DNA from: Platerodrilus igneus
Taxonomy: Eukaryota; Arthropoda; Insecta; Coleoptera; Lycidae
NCBI GenBank assembly: GCA_036346225.1
Contig: JARFIW010000663.1
Span: 1,426,001-1,490,000, forward strand
DNA: 64,000 bases
Direction of reading: 5' to 3'
Each line of letters starts with the position of its first letter. Positions within the stretch are counted from its first letter, which is position 1. Under the pieces are notes generated by a model that worked only from the letters and a program-made list of their open reading frames with translations, was not told the DNA's origin and did not search any database. Positions 20,788 through 33,345 of the stretch are shown here, in pieces. The position numbers were made by a program, and so were the translations under genes.

Positions 20788-23700
20788 GTGGATCTTTAAA
20801 CTACTGTTATTCGTTGACGTGGTATAATTACATAAATTACAGGCGAATGGACGTTCGTTAGAGTGCGACCTTCATATGTGCTTTTAAATTATCTTTCATT
20901 GATGCGGCATAATTACAAAGATTGCATGCGAATGGACGTTCATTAGTATGCGACTTAATATGTTTCTGTAAATAAACTACTTGTTGTGATGCGATAATTA
21001 CACAAATTTGCATGCAAATGAACGTTCGTTAGTGTGCGAGTTCATATGTTTCTGTAATAAATTACCTTTACTGTGATGCAGCATAATTACACAATTTGCA
21101 TTGCAAATGGACGTCCTTTAGTGTGCGACTTTATATGTGCTTTTAAATTATGTTTTATTGATGCGGCATAATTACACAGATTGCATGCGAATGGACGTTC
21201 GTTAATGTGCGACTTAATATGTTTCTGTAAATAACTTTTTTGTGATGCGGCATAATTACACAATTTGCATGCAAATGGACGTTCGTTAGTGTGCGTTTTC
21301 ATATGTCTTAATATACTAACTTTCCTTGAGGCGGCATAATTACACAAATTGCATTCGAATGGACTTCATATGATTCTGTAAATAAGCTTTTTGTGAAGCG
21401 GCATATTTACACAAGTTGCATGCGAATAGACGTTCGTTAGTGTGCGTTTTCATATGTGTCTTTAAACTACTGTTACGTAACGTGGTATAATTACATAAAT
21501 TACAGGCAAATGGACGTTCGTTAGTGTGCACCTGAATATGTATTTTTAAACTACGTTTCTGCGATGCGGCATAATTACACAATTTGCATTAGAAGAGACG
21601 TTCGTTATTTGCGTTTTCATATGCTTAATATACTCTTTCTTGATGGCGGCATAATTACACAATTGCATCAATGGACGTTCGTTATGTGCGAATTAATATG
21701 TTTCTTAAATAACTGTTATTGATGCGTGGATAATTACAAAATTGCATGCGAATGGACGTTCGTTAGTGTGCACGTTCTATGTGCTTTTAAATTATCTTTC
21801 TTAATGCGGATAATTACACAAATTGCATTGCGAATGGACGTTCGTTAGTTGCGAACTTCATATGATCTTTAAACTACTGTTATTGAGGGTATAATTACAC
21901 AAATTGCATGCGAATGGACGTTCGTTAATGTGCGACCTTCATATGTTTCTTAAATATCTTTCTTGATGCGGCATAATTACAAAGTTGCATGCAAATGGAC
22001 GTTCGTTAGTTGCGATTCATATGTCTTAATAAATTACCTTTACTTGATGCGGTATAATTACACAAATTGCATTCGAACGGACGTTCCGTTAGTGTGCGAC
22101 TAATATGTTTTTGTAAATAACTTTTTTGTGATGCAGCATAATTACACAATTTGCATGCAAATGGACGTTCGTTAGTGTGCGACTTTATATGTGCTTTTAA
22201 ATTATGTTTTATTGATGCGGCATAATTACACAGATTGCATGCGAATGGACGTTCGTTAATGTGCGACTTAATATGTTTCTGTAAATAACTTTTTTGTGAT
22301 GCGGCATAATTACACAATTTGCATGCAAATGGACGTTCGTTAGTGTGCGTTTTCATATGTCTTAATATACCAACTTTCCTTGAGGCGGCATAATTACACA
22401 AATTGCATTCGAATGGACGTTCCTTAGTGTGCGACTTCATATGATTCTGTAAATAAGCTTTTTGTGAAGCGGCATATTTACACAAGTTGCATGCGAATAG
22501 ACGTTCGTTAGTGTGCGTTTTCATATGTGTCTTTAAACTACTGTTACGTAACGTGGTATAATTACATAAATTACAGGCAAATGGACGTTCGTTAGTGTGC
22601 ACCTGAATATGTATTTTTAAACTACGTTTCTGCGATGCGGCATAATTACACAATTTGCATGAGAAGGGACGTTCGTTATTGTGCGTTTTCATATGACTTA
22701 ATATACTACCTTTCCTTGAGGCGGCATAATTACACAATTTGCATGCAAATGGACGTTCGTTAGTGTGCGATTCATATGTTTTATAAATTCCTTTAATTGA
22801 TGCTGAGTATTACACAAATTCATTCGAATGGACGTTCGTTAGTGTGCAACTTCATATGTGCTTTTAAATAATTTTTCTTGATGCGGATAATTACACAGAT
22901 TGCAGCGAATGGACGTTCGTTAGTTGCGACTTCATATGTCTTTTAAATTATCTTTCATTGATGCGGCATAATAACAAAGGTTGCATGCGAATAGACGTTC
23001 GTTAATGTGCGACTTAATATGTTTCTGTAAATAGCTTTTTGTGATGCAGCATAATTACACAATTTGCATGCAAATGGACGTTCGTTAGTGTGCGAGTTCG
23101 TATGTCTTAAAAGTTATCTTTACTTGATGTGGCGTAATTACACAAATTGCATTCGAATGAATGTTCGTTAGTGTGCGACATCATATGTTTTAGTAAATTA
23201 CTTTTCCAAGATTGACAGGCCATTGAACGTTCGTTAGTGTGCGACTTCATTGTATGTTTAAATTACTGTTATTGACGGCATAATTACATAAATTACAAGC
23301 GAATGGACGTTCGTTATGTGCGACTGAATATGTTTTTGTAAACTACTTTCTGGATGCGTCATAATTACACAAATTGCATTCAAATGGACGTTCGTTAGTG
23401 TAAGACTTCATATGTATTTTAAACTATTTTTATGTGATGTGGCATTAGTTATTATCAACTGTTGTTGAAGTGCTTTTCTGAGATTCCGTGTAATTATACA
23501 AATTGCATAAATATTCACGTTCGTTAGTATGCACTTGCATAGATAAATTTAAAAACTTTTGTGAGTTGCATTATTACTAAATTCATCAATAGACGTTCGT
23601 CAGTGTGCGATTTTCATATGAATGCTTTAAACTACTGTTACGTAACGTGAGTATAATTACATAAATTACAGGCAAATGGACGTTCGTTAGTGTGCACCTG

Positions 23701-24846
23701 AATATGTATTTTTAAACTACGTTTCTGCGATGCGGCATAATTACACAATTTGCATGAGAAGGGACGTTCGTTATTGTGCGTTTTCATATGACTTAATATA
23801 CTACCTTTCCTTGAGGCGGCATAATTACACAATTTGCATGCAAATGGACGTTCGTTAGTGTGCGAGTTCATATGTTTTAATAAATTGCCTTTAATTGATG
23901 CTGAGTAGTTACACAAATTGCATTCGAATGGACGTTCGTTAGTGTGCAACTTCATATGTGCTTTTAAATAATTTTTCGTTGATGCGGCATAATTACACAG
24001 ATTGCACGCGAATGGACGTTCGTTAGTGTGCGACTTCATATGTACTTTTAAATTATCTTTCATTGATGCGGCATAATAACAAAGGTTGCATGCGAATAGA
24101 CGTTCGTTAATGTGCGACTTAATATGTTTCTGTAAATAGCTTTTTTGTGATGCAGCATAATTACACAATTTGCATGCAAATGGACGTTCGTTAGTGTGCG
24201 AGTTCGTATGTCTTAAAAAGTTATCTTTACTTGATGTGGCGTAATTACACAAATTGCATTCGAATGAATGTTCGTTAGTGTGCGACATCATATGTTTTAG
24301 TAAATTATTTTTCCAAATTACAGGCCATTGAACGTTCGTTAGTGTGCGACTTCATGTGTATGTTTAAATTACTGTTATGTGACGTGACATAATTACATAA
24401 ATTACAAGCGAATGGACGTTCGTTAGTGTGCGACTGAATATGTATTTTTAAACTACGTTTCTGCGATGCGTCATAATTACACAAATTGCATTCGAATGGA
24501 CGTTCGTTAGTGTAAGACTTCATATGTATTTTTAAACTATTTTTATGTGATGTGGCATTAGTTATTATGCAACTGTGTGTGTTGAAGTGCTTTTCTGAGA
24601 TTCCGTGTAATTATACAAATTGCATAAATATTCACGTTCGTTAGTATGCAACTGCATAGATAAATTTACAACACTTTTGTGATGTTGCATTATCACTAAA
24701 ATTTTATACAAATGTATGTTCGTCAAAGCGAAAACTCCTATAAATGCTTAACTTGCTCTTACAACATGCAGAATATGCACATACAAAGCATGCGAATAGC
24801 CGTTCGTTAGTATGTTAGCAGATACGAACTTTAATTAAACTTTTAT
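20788..24846 (-). pseudogene. Zinc-finger array copy 2, proximal part (tandem multi-finger blocks, many frame breaks)
   Basis: About 45 finger units are recognisable. Clean open blocks are 21087-21347, 21340-21582, 22006-22737 (8 fingers), 23638-24291 (7 fingers) and 24305-24523. Between them (about 20870-21110, 21600-22010, 22750-23640) units carry dense 1-2-base indels. A higher-order period of about 1.09 kb (13 fingers) is visible: the landmark ctactgttacgtaacgtg recurs at about 21467, 22547 and 23633. The piece ending at 24305 stops at ACNLEK because of a 20-bp deletion also found in copy 3. The 5'-most units (24530-24846) are heavily decayed. Confidence 0.75.
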
Positions 24847-25757
24847 AGAGGTATCAGTAAATACATAAATTATATAATAACAAACGTTCCTTAACATGTG
24901 ACCGAGTTATATATTGATAAGTTACTGTCAATGGACAATGTTTAAAGGTGCAAACGTACACTTGTTAGGTCAATTATTGTAAATGTACAATAAACACACA
25001 AATTCCTGTCTATCAAAATAGCGTATTCCTATAATACTCTACTTTTGGAGACGAGTTGGTTCAATATTTATAAAGGCACTGCCTCTGAATCTCAGACATC
25101 TGCTCTTACTAAACGATAAATTCCACTAAACACCTTTTACTTCAATATTGGCAATCGATCGTGTCGTTCACATGAGATTGTTAAAAGCGTTGAATTCAAA
25201 GGCTTCATTTGACTTAATTTTAAATACTTTTTCTGTAATTATGCCGATATAATTTACTTTGCGGTATTCTTAACGTATACTTAAAACTTAACAAAATCTA
25301 AATCATTATCAACGTGGCAGCCATTTTAATAAATGTCCTTGAATGTCTGACGATTTACGTTTTGGTTTGTTAGAGTAGTTTGTATGTAGGATAAATATCC
25401 CCCTAATGGCCAATACCATTAATTAACTTTATTTAAATGCGTACAACTTGTCTTTAACGTTTTTGTAAATGCAAACTTATAACATTCTACCCTAATTCAT
25501 GTATAATCTGCACTATAAGAACTCAAATACAAATAAACAGAATTTGTTTAAATTAATTTTTTAAGTTAAATCGTACACCTCACACTAGCAATTGTCATAC
25601 ATGTTTCAAGAGTGATCACCCATTTGCATTAGTAATGGCCATACTAAGAGAAAATATTGATCTCAATTGATTTTAATACATTAACAATAATATAGCAATT
25701 CTAATCATATAGTCATAGGTATTTTCTGTTTCAGACACATCTGTTGGTTTTTAATGC
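24847..25757. repeat. Duplicated upstream flank of the zinc-finger locus, copy 2 (short form)
   Basis: It aligns with 949-2310 but jumps from aaatgtccttgaa to tctgacgatttacg at about 25335-25350, missing the ~465 bp kept in copy 1. Homology ends near the tttcag at about 25730. Confidence 0.8.
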
Positions 25758-25851
25758 TGGACATATACCTACTCTTCTCTATCGTTTTCCCAGATGAACG
25801 TGTTCACGTATATCTTTATTTCAAACACGTACAAACCGCATTGCCATCTTT

Positions 25852-25854
<3 letters not shown>

Positions 25855-25902
<48 letters not shown>
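25855..25902. repeat. (TA)n microsatellite
   Basis: A pure TA run bordering the left side of snap-back S3. Confidence 0.9.
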
Positions 25903-25907
<5 letters not shown>

Positions 25908-25932
25908 TTAATTTTCTTGACCAATTATACTT

Positions 25933-26307
25933 TATATAATAAGGGTTTTTTTTTGTGTTTTGGGATATTTTATGTCAAATAAAAACAATCGTCTTTAAAT
26001 TCCTCTAATTACTTGACGTTTCGGTCGGGTTTCTGACCTTAATCGTAAGTATAGAAATATTTAAATTAGAAATAAACTATGACATATGATTTTACTAGAT
26101 TACATACATACATACATACATACATACATCACTGTCTTTATGATGTATGTCATCTAGTAAAATCATATGTCATAGTTTATTTCTAATTTCAATATTTCTA
26201 CACTTACGATTAGGTCAGAAACCCAACCGAAACGTCAAGTAATTAGAAGAATTTAAAGACGATTGTTTTTATTTGACCTAAAATATCCCAAAACACAAAA
26301 AAACCCT

Positions 26308-26309
<2 letters not shown>
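25933..26309. mobile_element. Snap-back element S3 with ~160-bp arms around (TACA)n
   Basis: 25933-26098 and 26153-26312 are near-identical inverted arms around a (tacatacatacat)n centre. TA runs lie outside both arms. Each arm contains (right-arm sense, about 26203-26236) gatta, a GGTC...GACC-type stem with loop AGAAACCC, then GAAACGTC. The left arm keeps the fully paired GGTC/GACC stem and the right arm has one mismatch. The order resembles a hammerhead core, as in S2 and S4. Confidence 0.8.

Positions 26310-26343
<34 letters not shown>
26310..26343. repeat. (TA)n microsatellite
   Basis: A pure TA run bordering the right side of snap-back S3. Confidence 0.9.
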
Positions 26344-26345
<2 letters not shown>

Positions 26346-26359
26346 CTGTGTTTCCCTGT

Positions 26360-26480
26360 ATTATTGTCGAGCCTCACAAATTGGGCGTCAAAGATGCTGT
26401 GATACCATCAAAATCCGGGTACTCCGATTTTCGAATCGAGCCCCTACGAATTGGATGTCAAGAATGCTGAGAATCCTACA
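26360..26480 (-). other. Two tandem primer-binding-site-like segments (LTR retrotransposon relic)
   Basis: gagcctcacaaattgggcgtca at about 26370 and gagcccctacgaattggatgtca at about 26438 are diverged copies of the reverse complement of the tRNA-Lys primer site (GCCCCACGTTGGGCGCCA). Each is followed by a related phrase (aagatgctg.gatacc and agaatgctgagaatcc). They suggest a tandemly duplicated LTR/primer-site junction, with LTR sequence possibly extending right. A similar plus-strand phrase occurs at about 30607-30630. Confidence 0.35.
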
Positions 26481-29400
26481 AAAAGCTATTCATTAACTTA
26501 ACTGGTCCGTTGACTTTCTTCTGTTAATCGCCTCGGCTGCTCCCCTAGATAACTTTCATCATCATTCATAAAAAAAAACAAACACATTCCTACCACAAAC
26601 ACGAACGTTAACTCTATTTACATCAATATTCACAATACATTAAAATTTCAAAATTAAATTTTGGCATAAATTTCAGTATCAGAAATTTTCAAGATTACAT
26701 TTATTATCATTTACATGTGCATCCTGAATTAAAGTTCTTGTTGGATGCCTACTAATTAATATAACAATATATGCAGACCGGAGTCTGAGTACAAAGGGAG
26801 CATCTACCACCCCTTTACGTTAATTAACCAGGTTCGTCTAATTGAGCTCAAAGACATACCCAAATTTTCATCATAATTCAGAACATCAATACTAAATACC
26901 CTTTCTACTTAAACAAGCAAATTTCATCTTAAAATTAAAATTTTATGGTTAGTACAATTTCACTAATGTCCATTTAAAGTAAATCAATTATAAAGTTATT
27001 CAACACACACAAAAATATCAAAGTTCAACCAAAATAGTATAAATTACCTGAAGGTTACTGCACTCGTAGCTTCAATGTACATCGTCCCTTTTGTTAATCA
27101 CACCATTCCAACTGGATTATATTTACAGCATCTGATTCTCAACGCTTTTAAAATTTTCTCCATCACCATTTATTTAAAGTTGTCTCAGGGCTTTTCCGGA
27201 ACTCATCTGTGTATATCTGACCCTTGTTTTGTGGATCCAGACACGTTTATGAACCATTTAATTATTCACACCTCCGAAAAATAGCAAAGAAATTCATACT
27301 TCTTTCACCAATATACGCCAAAACTGCCTACTTTTGTGTATATATTTGTCGTTGTAAATTTTTACCAATTGGCACAGTGATACTAAATTTTATTACCTTG
27401 TATCTAAGTGCACTAAAGTATATTCATGTTAGCACGTAAAGAACAAACTATTTTGAATCACCAAAATATACGAGCAAACTTTAAATTATTTTATCAAACT
27501 AAAATGCACTGTTTAACATCTTGAATCAAGTCGCGGATGTAAGAGAGCTTTTAACGCATCGAATAGTCAAAAGTCTAAGAGAGCGAAATTCATATTACCA
27601 CCGGTATATATAGCGGATAGCCGGCACGTCGCTTTTGTCCTCAAAACAGACAATTCTTAAGAATTTCTCATGCTATGTTCCCAGTCCGTAGCCTGTGCGT
27701 CGGTTTTTTACGAATTTTGCACTCGCCAGTTGAAAATCTCAGAAATTCTCACACGGCACGCAAACATGTCCGAGAATAACAAATTGACTTTTATACAGAA
27801 ATCGTTGTTTCTACCTCTGATATTTGCATCCTATTTTCAACCAATTGTGACCCTCGTGACGTTGCTTAAATCACGCCTTTTACTATATGTGTCTTTGCTT
27901 GACGCATTTTCTCTTTCCTTTTCTAACCTGTTCGTATTGGTGCAAATTGATATTCTTTATTATCGATTATTTTCAGTCCATGTGGACTATCTGGGTTAAA
28001 TAACCCCGTATCGCACCTTCCCGTAAATATTAAGCCCCGGTTTCTCCAAGCTTCTCTGAACCATTAATTATCTGCAAAATTTACGCCGAATGAGCTTTTT
28101 AAATAAACCCAGGTGTTCAAACATACTATTAATTCTCAGAGCTTTATTTTATTGGGGTTTTACAAGTTTTCATAGATATTATATGTTACTAACGGTTCAA
28201 TTAACTTCAATTAAAATTAATACCCTTTAAATTTTAGTGAATCCTAACTAAATATTAATTATTATCTGTACGTTTTCTTCAATACCGGTTACTTAAAATA
28301 GGGTTAATTAATATAAATTTTGCACGTAATTTCCATTTGTTTCTTTCCTCGGAATAATTACATTACACGTAGAGCTTGTTAATACTGTTTCTTTTGATAT
28401 AAAGCGTCTTGTACATGATTTTAAATCTCTTATTTTTACTGAAACGAATAAATTTTTATTCTCCACGGTGTTTTAATAAAGCGTATTATCTAATAAAATT
28501 CCTTATACACGATGATTAAAATTATTTGATGTGATTATTTAATTTTCTACCCTGGTCTAAATATGAGTAATATATATTGTAGTGGATTCAAAGTGTTAAA
28601 TTTGGGGATAAACAATGCAATTTCCAACACCCTGTGTAGAGAGAGGAACATAAGAATTACGCGCAAAAGTTAGTTTATTTATTTAATTTAAATTAACAAG
28701 GATTGACGTATTGTTATAATTAGGGATTAAAAGGTAATAGATTCATAATGAAAATCACTTTTATAAGACAATAGAAATGCATAATTAATTTAATTTAGTT
28801 TAATTCAACGGGTTATAACGTCAGAACACGCATCAGAGCATGAAAAATCAATAATCCCAAAGCGAAAAGCTTTCTTAACAAACAAACAGACGTCGGTTAT
28901 ATAAAACACTGTGAAATGTAAACTCCGAGAAGTGTTATGTTTAAACGATCATTAATTAGCACACCTGCATGTTTGAAAGGTCAACTTCCATATATTTATG
29001 AGCATAATAAGGCGAGCATTTGAGTAAAATATATTCAACCGTTGGTGGTTTCGTATAAACACTATCAAAAGTTGCTTAAGAAGCGGAAAGGATGCACAAT
29101 TAATAAGATGCTATAGAATGAGATGGGAGAAGAACATTCGTTTTCGTAAAGCACGTATTCAGTCCACGAAGTGTAGACATAAGACGCGGGCAGTAATATC
29201 GATTTTCTACCACTCAAGCAAGGTTAGAAGGCGACATCCCATATGCATAAGACAAGAATAAAGGTATTACAGGCGGAGTTTTGGGACGTCACTGAACTGC
29301 ATCATTGGTCGAAATAGGTAGTTTTAAAATAGACGATCACGCGACAGGTGGATGGAATAGTTTGCATGATAGCGTGTTGACGAGGGAATATTTCGAGGAG

Positions 29401-30429
29401 GTTAAAGATGGATATATACAATTTGCGGAAAGGTTATTTTGCAAATAGGTATTTCGCGTAAAGTGTGGCCAAGGAGACATGGTTGGATGGTACAAATACG
29501 AGAAGTAAATTAAGAGGGCTCTTTTAATTTCACATCGCTTAACTACGATAATAATCAACTGACGAGTCTTGTGAGTATTAAAATTTTGTAAAATGCAGTA
29601 ATATAGTATTAGATTGTTTGTGGCCTTATAGTTAGTAACGCGAATAGTAACGCGAGTGTTGTAAATTTTACTGGGGTCCACGAATACTTAAACAAGCTCG
29701 CAAATTAATAATACCGTAATAAACATGTGAAATACACATGGATTTGGATGTTGGAATTGATATTAAATGGATGGCACGAAGATCAGCTTAGATGGTGTTT
29801 TAACTATAAACATCTGGTGAAGCAGCGCCCATAATCACGCCGAGGGGTTCAGGAATATAATACCACATCAACGGAGGTGGCGTCTTTAAGTTTTGTCAGG
29901 TAACGCATTGAATTTGCTGTTTTTTTTAATAAACTGTTGAAAATTATTAGTGATGTGTGGGTGAACTTTGATGGTATTTTTTGGTAATTAAACGTATTGA
30001 AAGAAATACTTATAACTGAATATAAACTGAATATAAATCTAAGGGTGTACGTAAAGCTTACTAACTTTCCTGATGAATTTAAAATTTAATTGTTAAGAGT
30101 ACATGGTTTTTTAAAGTTTGTAGTAAGAGTATGCAAAGTAGAAAACATAGATTAATAAACTGGGTTATCATGAGCTCACCATACTACAGAGTGTAGTAAT
30201 TAGAAATAAAGATAAAATATTATTTGGGGCCCATTTACTCCTGTTGCATTAAATGTGTTTGAAATTACAATTTTAACAACAAGGACTTTAGAAAATAGCA
30301 TTTTTTTGAGGTGTAACTGAAACACCGAACTGTACATAACTATGAATTATTATTTGTAAATAGCGGTAAAATAAATATTGTATGATTGTTGTATTATTTA
30401 GTGATTTTATTGAATGGTGTGTGAATGAT
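26481..30429. other. Unassigned AT-rich region
   Basis: I see no coding frame that I can support. A 109-codon plus-strand frame at 27670-27999 is hydrophobic but matches nothing I know. A TATA-like ggtatatatagcgg at about 27602-27615, followed by GC-richer sequence, could be a promoter within an LTR or a gene, without further evidence. 28000-30400 has no tandem or inverted structure that I noticed. Confidence 0.35.
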
Positions 30430-30599
30430 TAAGAGAATGATAATAAATCTAGGTATCCGAGAAGAGGCACAGCTGAGCTAGCCAGGGAAACTACTGAAGA
30501 AATTAATTTGATGAAGCAGAATCCAGGTAAGAGATTTGGCGAACGCTTATATTTTTGGAAAATAATTTTTTTTCTGAAACTGGCGAGCACCAGAGCAAA

Positions 30600-30670
30600 G
30601 CAAGTTCCAAGGCAAATTATGACGCCCAATTTGTAAGGCTCGAATATTTTTTAAGGTCCAAGGTCCACGG

Positions 30671-30701
<31 letters not shown>

Positions 30702-30760
30702 CGTATATACAGTGTGTCCCAAAAGTCATGGTCCAAATTAAAGGGTTTGATAGCTGAGAT
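30600..30760 (+). other. Primer-site-like phrase, (TA)n and a transposon-end-like phrase
   Basis: tgacgcccaatttgtaaggctcga (about 30610-30633) resembles the tRNA-Lys primer complement. A TA run lies at 30672-30700. The following acagtgtgtcccaaaagtcatgg (about 30710-30732) resembles the cagggtgtccc ends common on insect elements. No element can be delimited. Confidence 0.3.
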
Positions 30761-31830
30761 TAAAACCTATTCAAATAACTATACATGCTGTTATCCAATT
30801 GTTGATGGTTTCAAAGTTATAACAACTTTTGCGTTTTGTGTCAAAATCGTGCAGAACTTCGAATATTAATTTGCAATAAAAGAAATACTGACCTTTTGAG
30901 GGTAGTTCGTTCTCTGTTGTATGCGTGAATGTTGCGTGTTTAATAAATGGGGACTTACTCAAACATTTACTTATTATCGCAAGAGAAAATCATAATTTTT
31001 CCATAATTTTGGTTCTATGCAAAATTGTGCGTGCTTTTAAACTAAAATTACTCAAAAAATGTATTACCATCGAAAAGTGCACACCTATCCAAAAAACTTC
31101 ATTAATCTATGCACTTTGTTTATAGGTATAACTGGTAAGTCTAAGATTAAATGCATAGAAAATTTTTGGGCAATTTGTAGGTACAATCCCAAGAACGGCA
31201 CTTTTATTAAAGAATTCGTAAGTAATAGCCAACTTATAATTTTTGTAAAATATGAACTCAAAATAATCAAATGTATTTAAAATTCGTTTACAACAAATGT
31301 TTGAATGTTCTGCCACCAGTTCTTATACATAAACGACACCGTCTTAAAAAATTTCATTTTAAAAACCTGAAAGCGCGACCGTCTTCTCTCAGCCTTCCAA
31401 CGGCTTCGCGAATTTTTCTGTGATAAGTAGTCTTTCTATAGGGTTGGAATATTTAATTTTCACAATCTCCACTTTTGGGCAATGAGAAGAAAATAATATT
31501 TACACCGTACAGTTTTGCTATATGAAAAAAAAAACCTTGAATCAATTTATAAGATTTAGATTATTTATCCCCAAAATTATATCTCCCTTTCTTTAATTTA
31601 AAACCACCAAAAATGATACTATTACTAGAAAATCTAGAACGTTCAAGACCTTTCCCCTTTTTACGTAAAAATCTACGTATGAAATATTTTTGTTGACTCC
31701 TTACAAAATATAGAAAATATAGTCAATGTTCCAATAAAAAAATGAAACAAGGCCTTATATAAGTTACCGCTGACTTGTATTTCTCCTGGTGTATCTTTCT
31801 TTGTTTTCCCCTTTGATCTGCTGCTACGTG
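30761..31830. other. Unassigned AT-rich sequence
   Basis: Short frames only, on both strands, with no recognisable motif or repeat structure. Confidence 0.4.
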
Positions 31831-32384
31831 AGTTAAAGTTCGGGCCTTTGGAGCTGTGTTTTTAAAAAAACGTTAACACTTTAACAAATTTATTTAATAT
31901 AATTTGTACATAATAACTTTATAAAAAATTAATTAATTGTACTGGGCGAGTAGTCTAGGTAGACAACAATGCAAAAGTTGTAATACGCAGACTGACTCGA
32001 TTGAGTAGCTCAAACAACGAAGTATGGAGTTTGAAGACTGACTGCCGGTCCTTGAGCTCCCGGGCTTTTTATAACAACCTGCCCCTCACACGGCTTGTGG
32101 GAACTTGCAGATCTCATGCCTGCTTTACACTTTGTTACAATGTATCAATCTTAATTCTAAGTAACTGCGGTATGTTGACCGCCTGCGACCTGCCACCTGC
32201 AGTATCACTGCCCTCACGGATGCAAAGTTGCATTCCGTTCTCATGAACTGTCGATAACCTCTCTGGGTTATCCTTGTGTTACAATGTTGCATTGAACTTA
32301 TACTTTACTTTACTTAACAATTTCTAATAATTCCTATTAGATTCAATATATCAATATATATAGGTAATTGGGGGATACATAACT
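31831..32384 (-). mobile_element. Solo LTR of the gypsy-2 family, with CGTG target duplication
   Basis: The sequence starts agttaaagttcgggcctttgg and ends gggatacataact. It aligns over its length with the 5' LTR of gypsy element 2 (55288-55809), including the blocks gagctcccgggctttttata, cctgccacctgcagtatcac and cctctctgggttat. The ends AGTTA...TAACT are inverted, as in errantivirus-like gypsy LTRs. CGTG occurs immediately on both sides (31827-31830 and 32385-32388), a 4-bp target-site duplication. No internal sequence remains, so this arose by LTR-LTR recombination after a complete insertion. It has about 100 bp (near 31880-31990) absent from the other copy. Confidence 0.9.
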
Positions 32385-32388
32385 CGTG

Positions 32389-33169
32389 TTGTGGATCAAC
32401 GTCCCTTGATTACCTTCAATCGAGTAGCTTCTTTTAAAACAATGCTCTGCCGTGTGATTCCTCCCGTGAATTTGCACCAATAATTTTCATTAATTTGTTT
32501 CTAAAATTTACCGCGTGCTTTATTTAGATTTGCTTGTCGTAACTTAGATTTGGAGTAACTTAGACGTAACTTAGAATTTTCCTAGTCTTGACTTAGAGGT
32601 AACATTGGTTTATCTGAATTGTCGTTCAAAGATTGCAGTCAACCGTAGGTTGTTTTGGGTATTTCTATGGATCTTACAAGTTTATTTCTGATGGAACGAT
32701 TCAGTGATCATGTATTTTTCTAATATTTCTATTATTTGTCGATCTTTGACCGCTTGTTTTGGTATTATTACTGGAAATTTTAATTTACCTTGGTCCTTAA
32801 TTTAGCCTATGGCTCTTGTTTGTGTAGATTAAGCTTTTTGGGAATCGAACGAATTTTATGAATAAAGTCACGCAGCATAAATAACGTATATCAACATATT
32901 TTCGTTTATATCTTGCGTTTAAAACTCATTACTTTTGAAATATGCGTTTTTCTATCAGAGCGCTTTACTATCTTCTTTCATTATCGCATGCTTAATTTTA
33001 ATAGATATTGCGTGATAATTTACTGGCTTTTATCATGCGTATCTATTTATGAACGCTTCTTAATTTAGAACTATTTTAATTGCGTGTATAATTATTTCTC
33101 TACTGAATATGTTTATGTTATTGAAGGACATGCTTACTGGCACTAATTTAATGTTAAGTGCGGTCCTTG
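32389..33169. other. Unassigned sequence
   Basis: A short internal iteration of taacttaga (about 32540-32600) is visible. I see no gene or element. Confidence 0.4.
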
Positions 33170-33345
33170 TACAGGGTGTTAAATATTTGTTCTTCGTTGT
33201 TTGTGCTCGATGACTTTTTATAACGTCCTTATCACATTGATGGGATAATAAGTCACAAGGGTTCATTGAACTCCAAATGCTGTGAGAGAGAAGACCCCAA
33301 ATCTAATAAGGTAAAATTTTGAAGTATTTAATTTTCACCCTGTAT
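33170..33345. mobile_element. Possible MITE with CACCCTGTA/TACAGGGTG ends
   Basis: tacagggtgttaaatattt begins at 33170, and attttcaccctgta ends at 33345 after tatttaa, giving inverted ends of roughly 20 bases. The interior is ~140 bp with no frame. This terminal motif is common on insect transposon ends. The target duplication is not certain. Confidence 0.45.

Noticed and set aside
19562..24846. CRISPR-like regular repeats
   Set aside because: The 84-bp period consists wholly of coding finger units with no unique spacers, and the context is eukaryotic.
25754..26496. Small plus-strand frames with Tyr-Ile runs
   Set aside because: They are translations of (TA)n microsatellites flanking snap-back S3.
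27670..27999. A 109-codon hydrophobic plus-strand frame as a novel membrane protein
   Set aside because: There is no recognisable motif, no codon-use signal that I could judge, and no supporting splice or poly(A) context in AT-rich sequence where such frames arise by chance.
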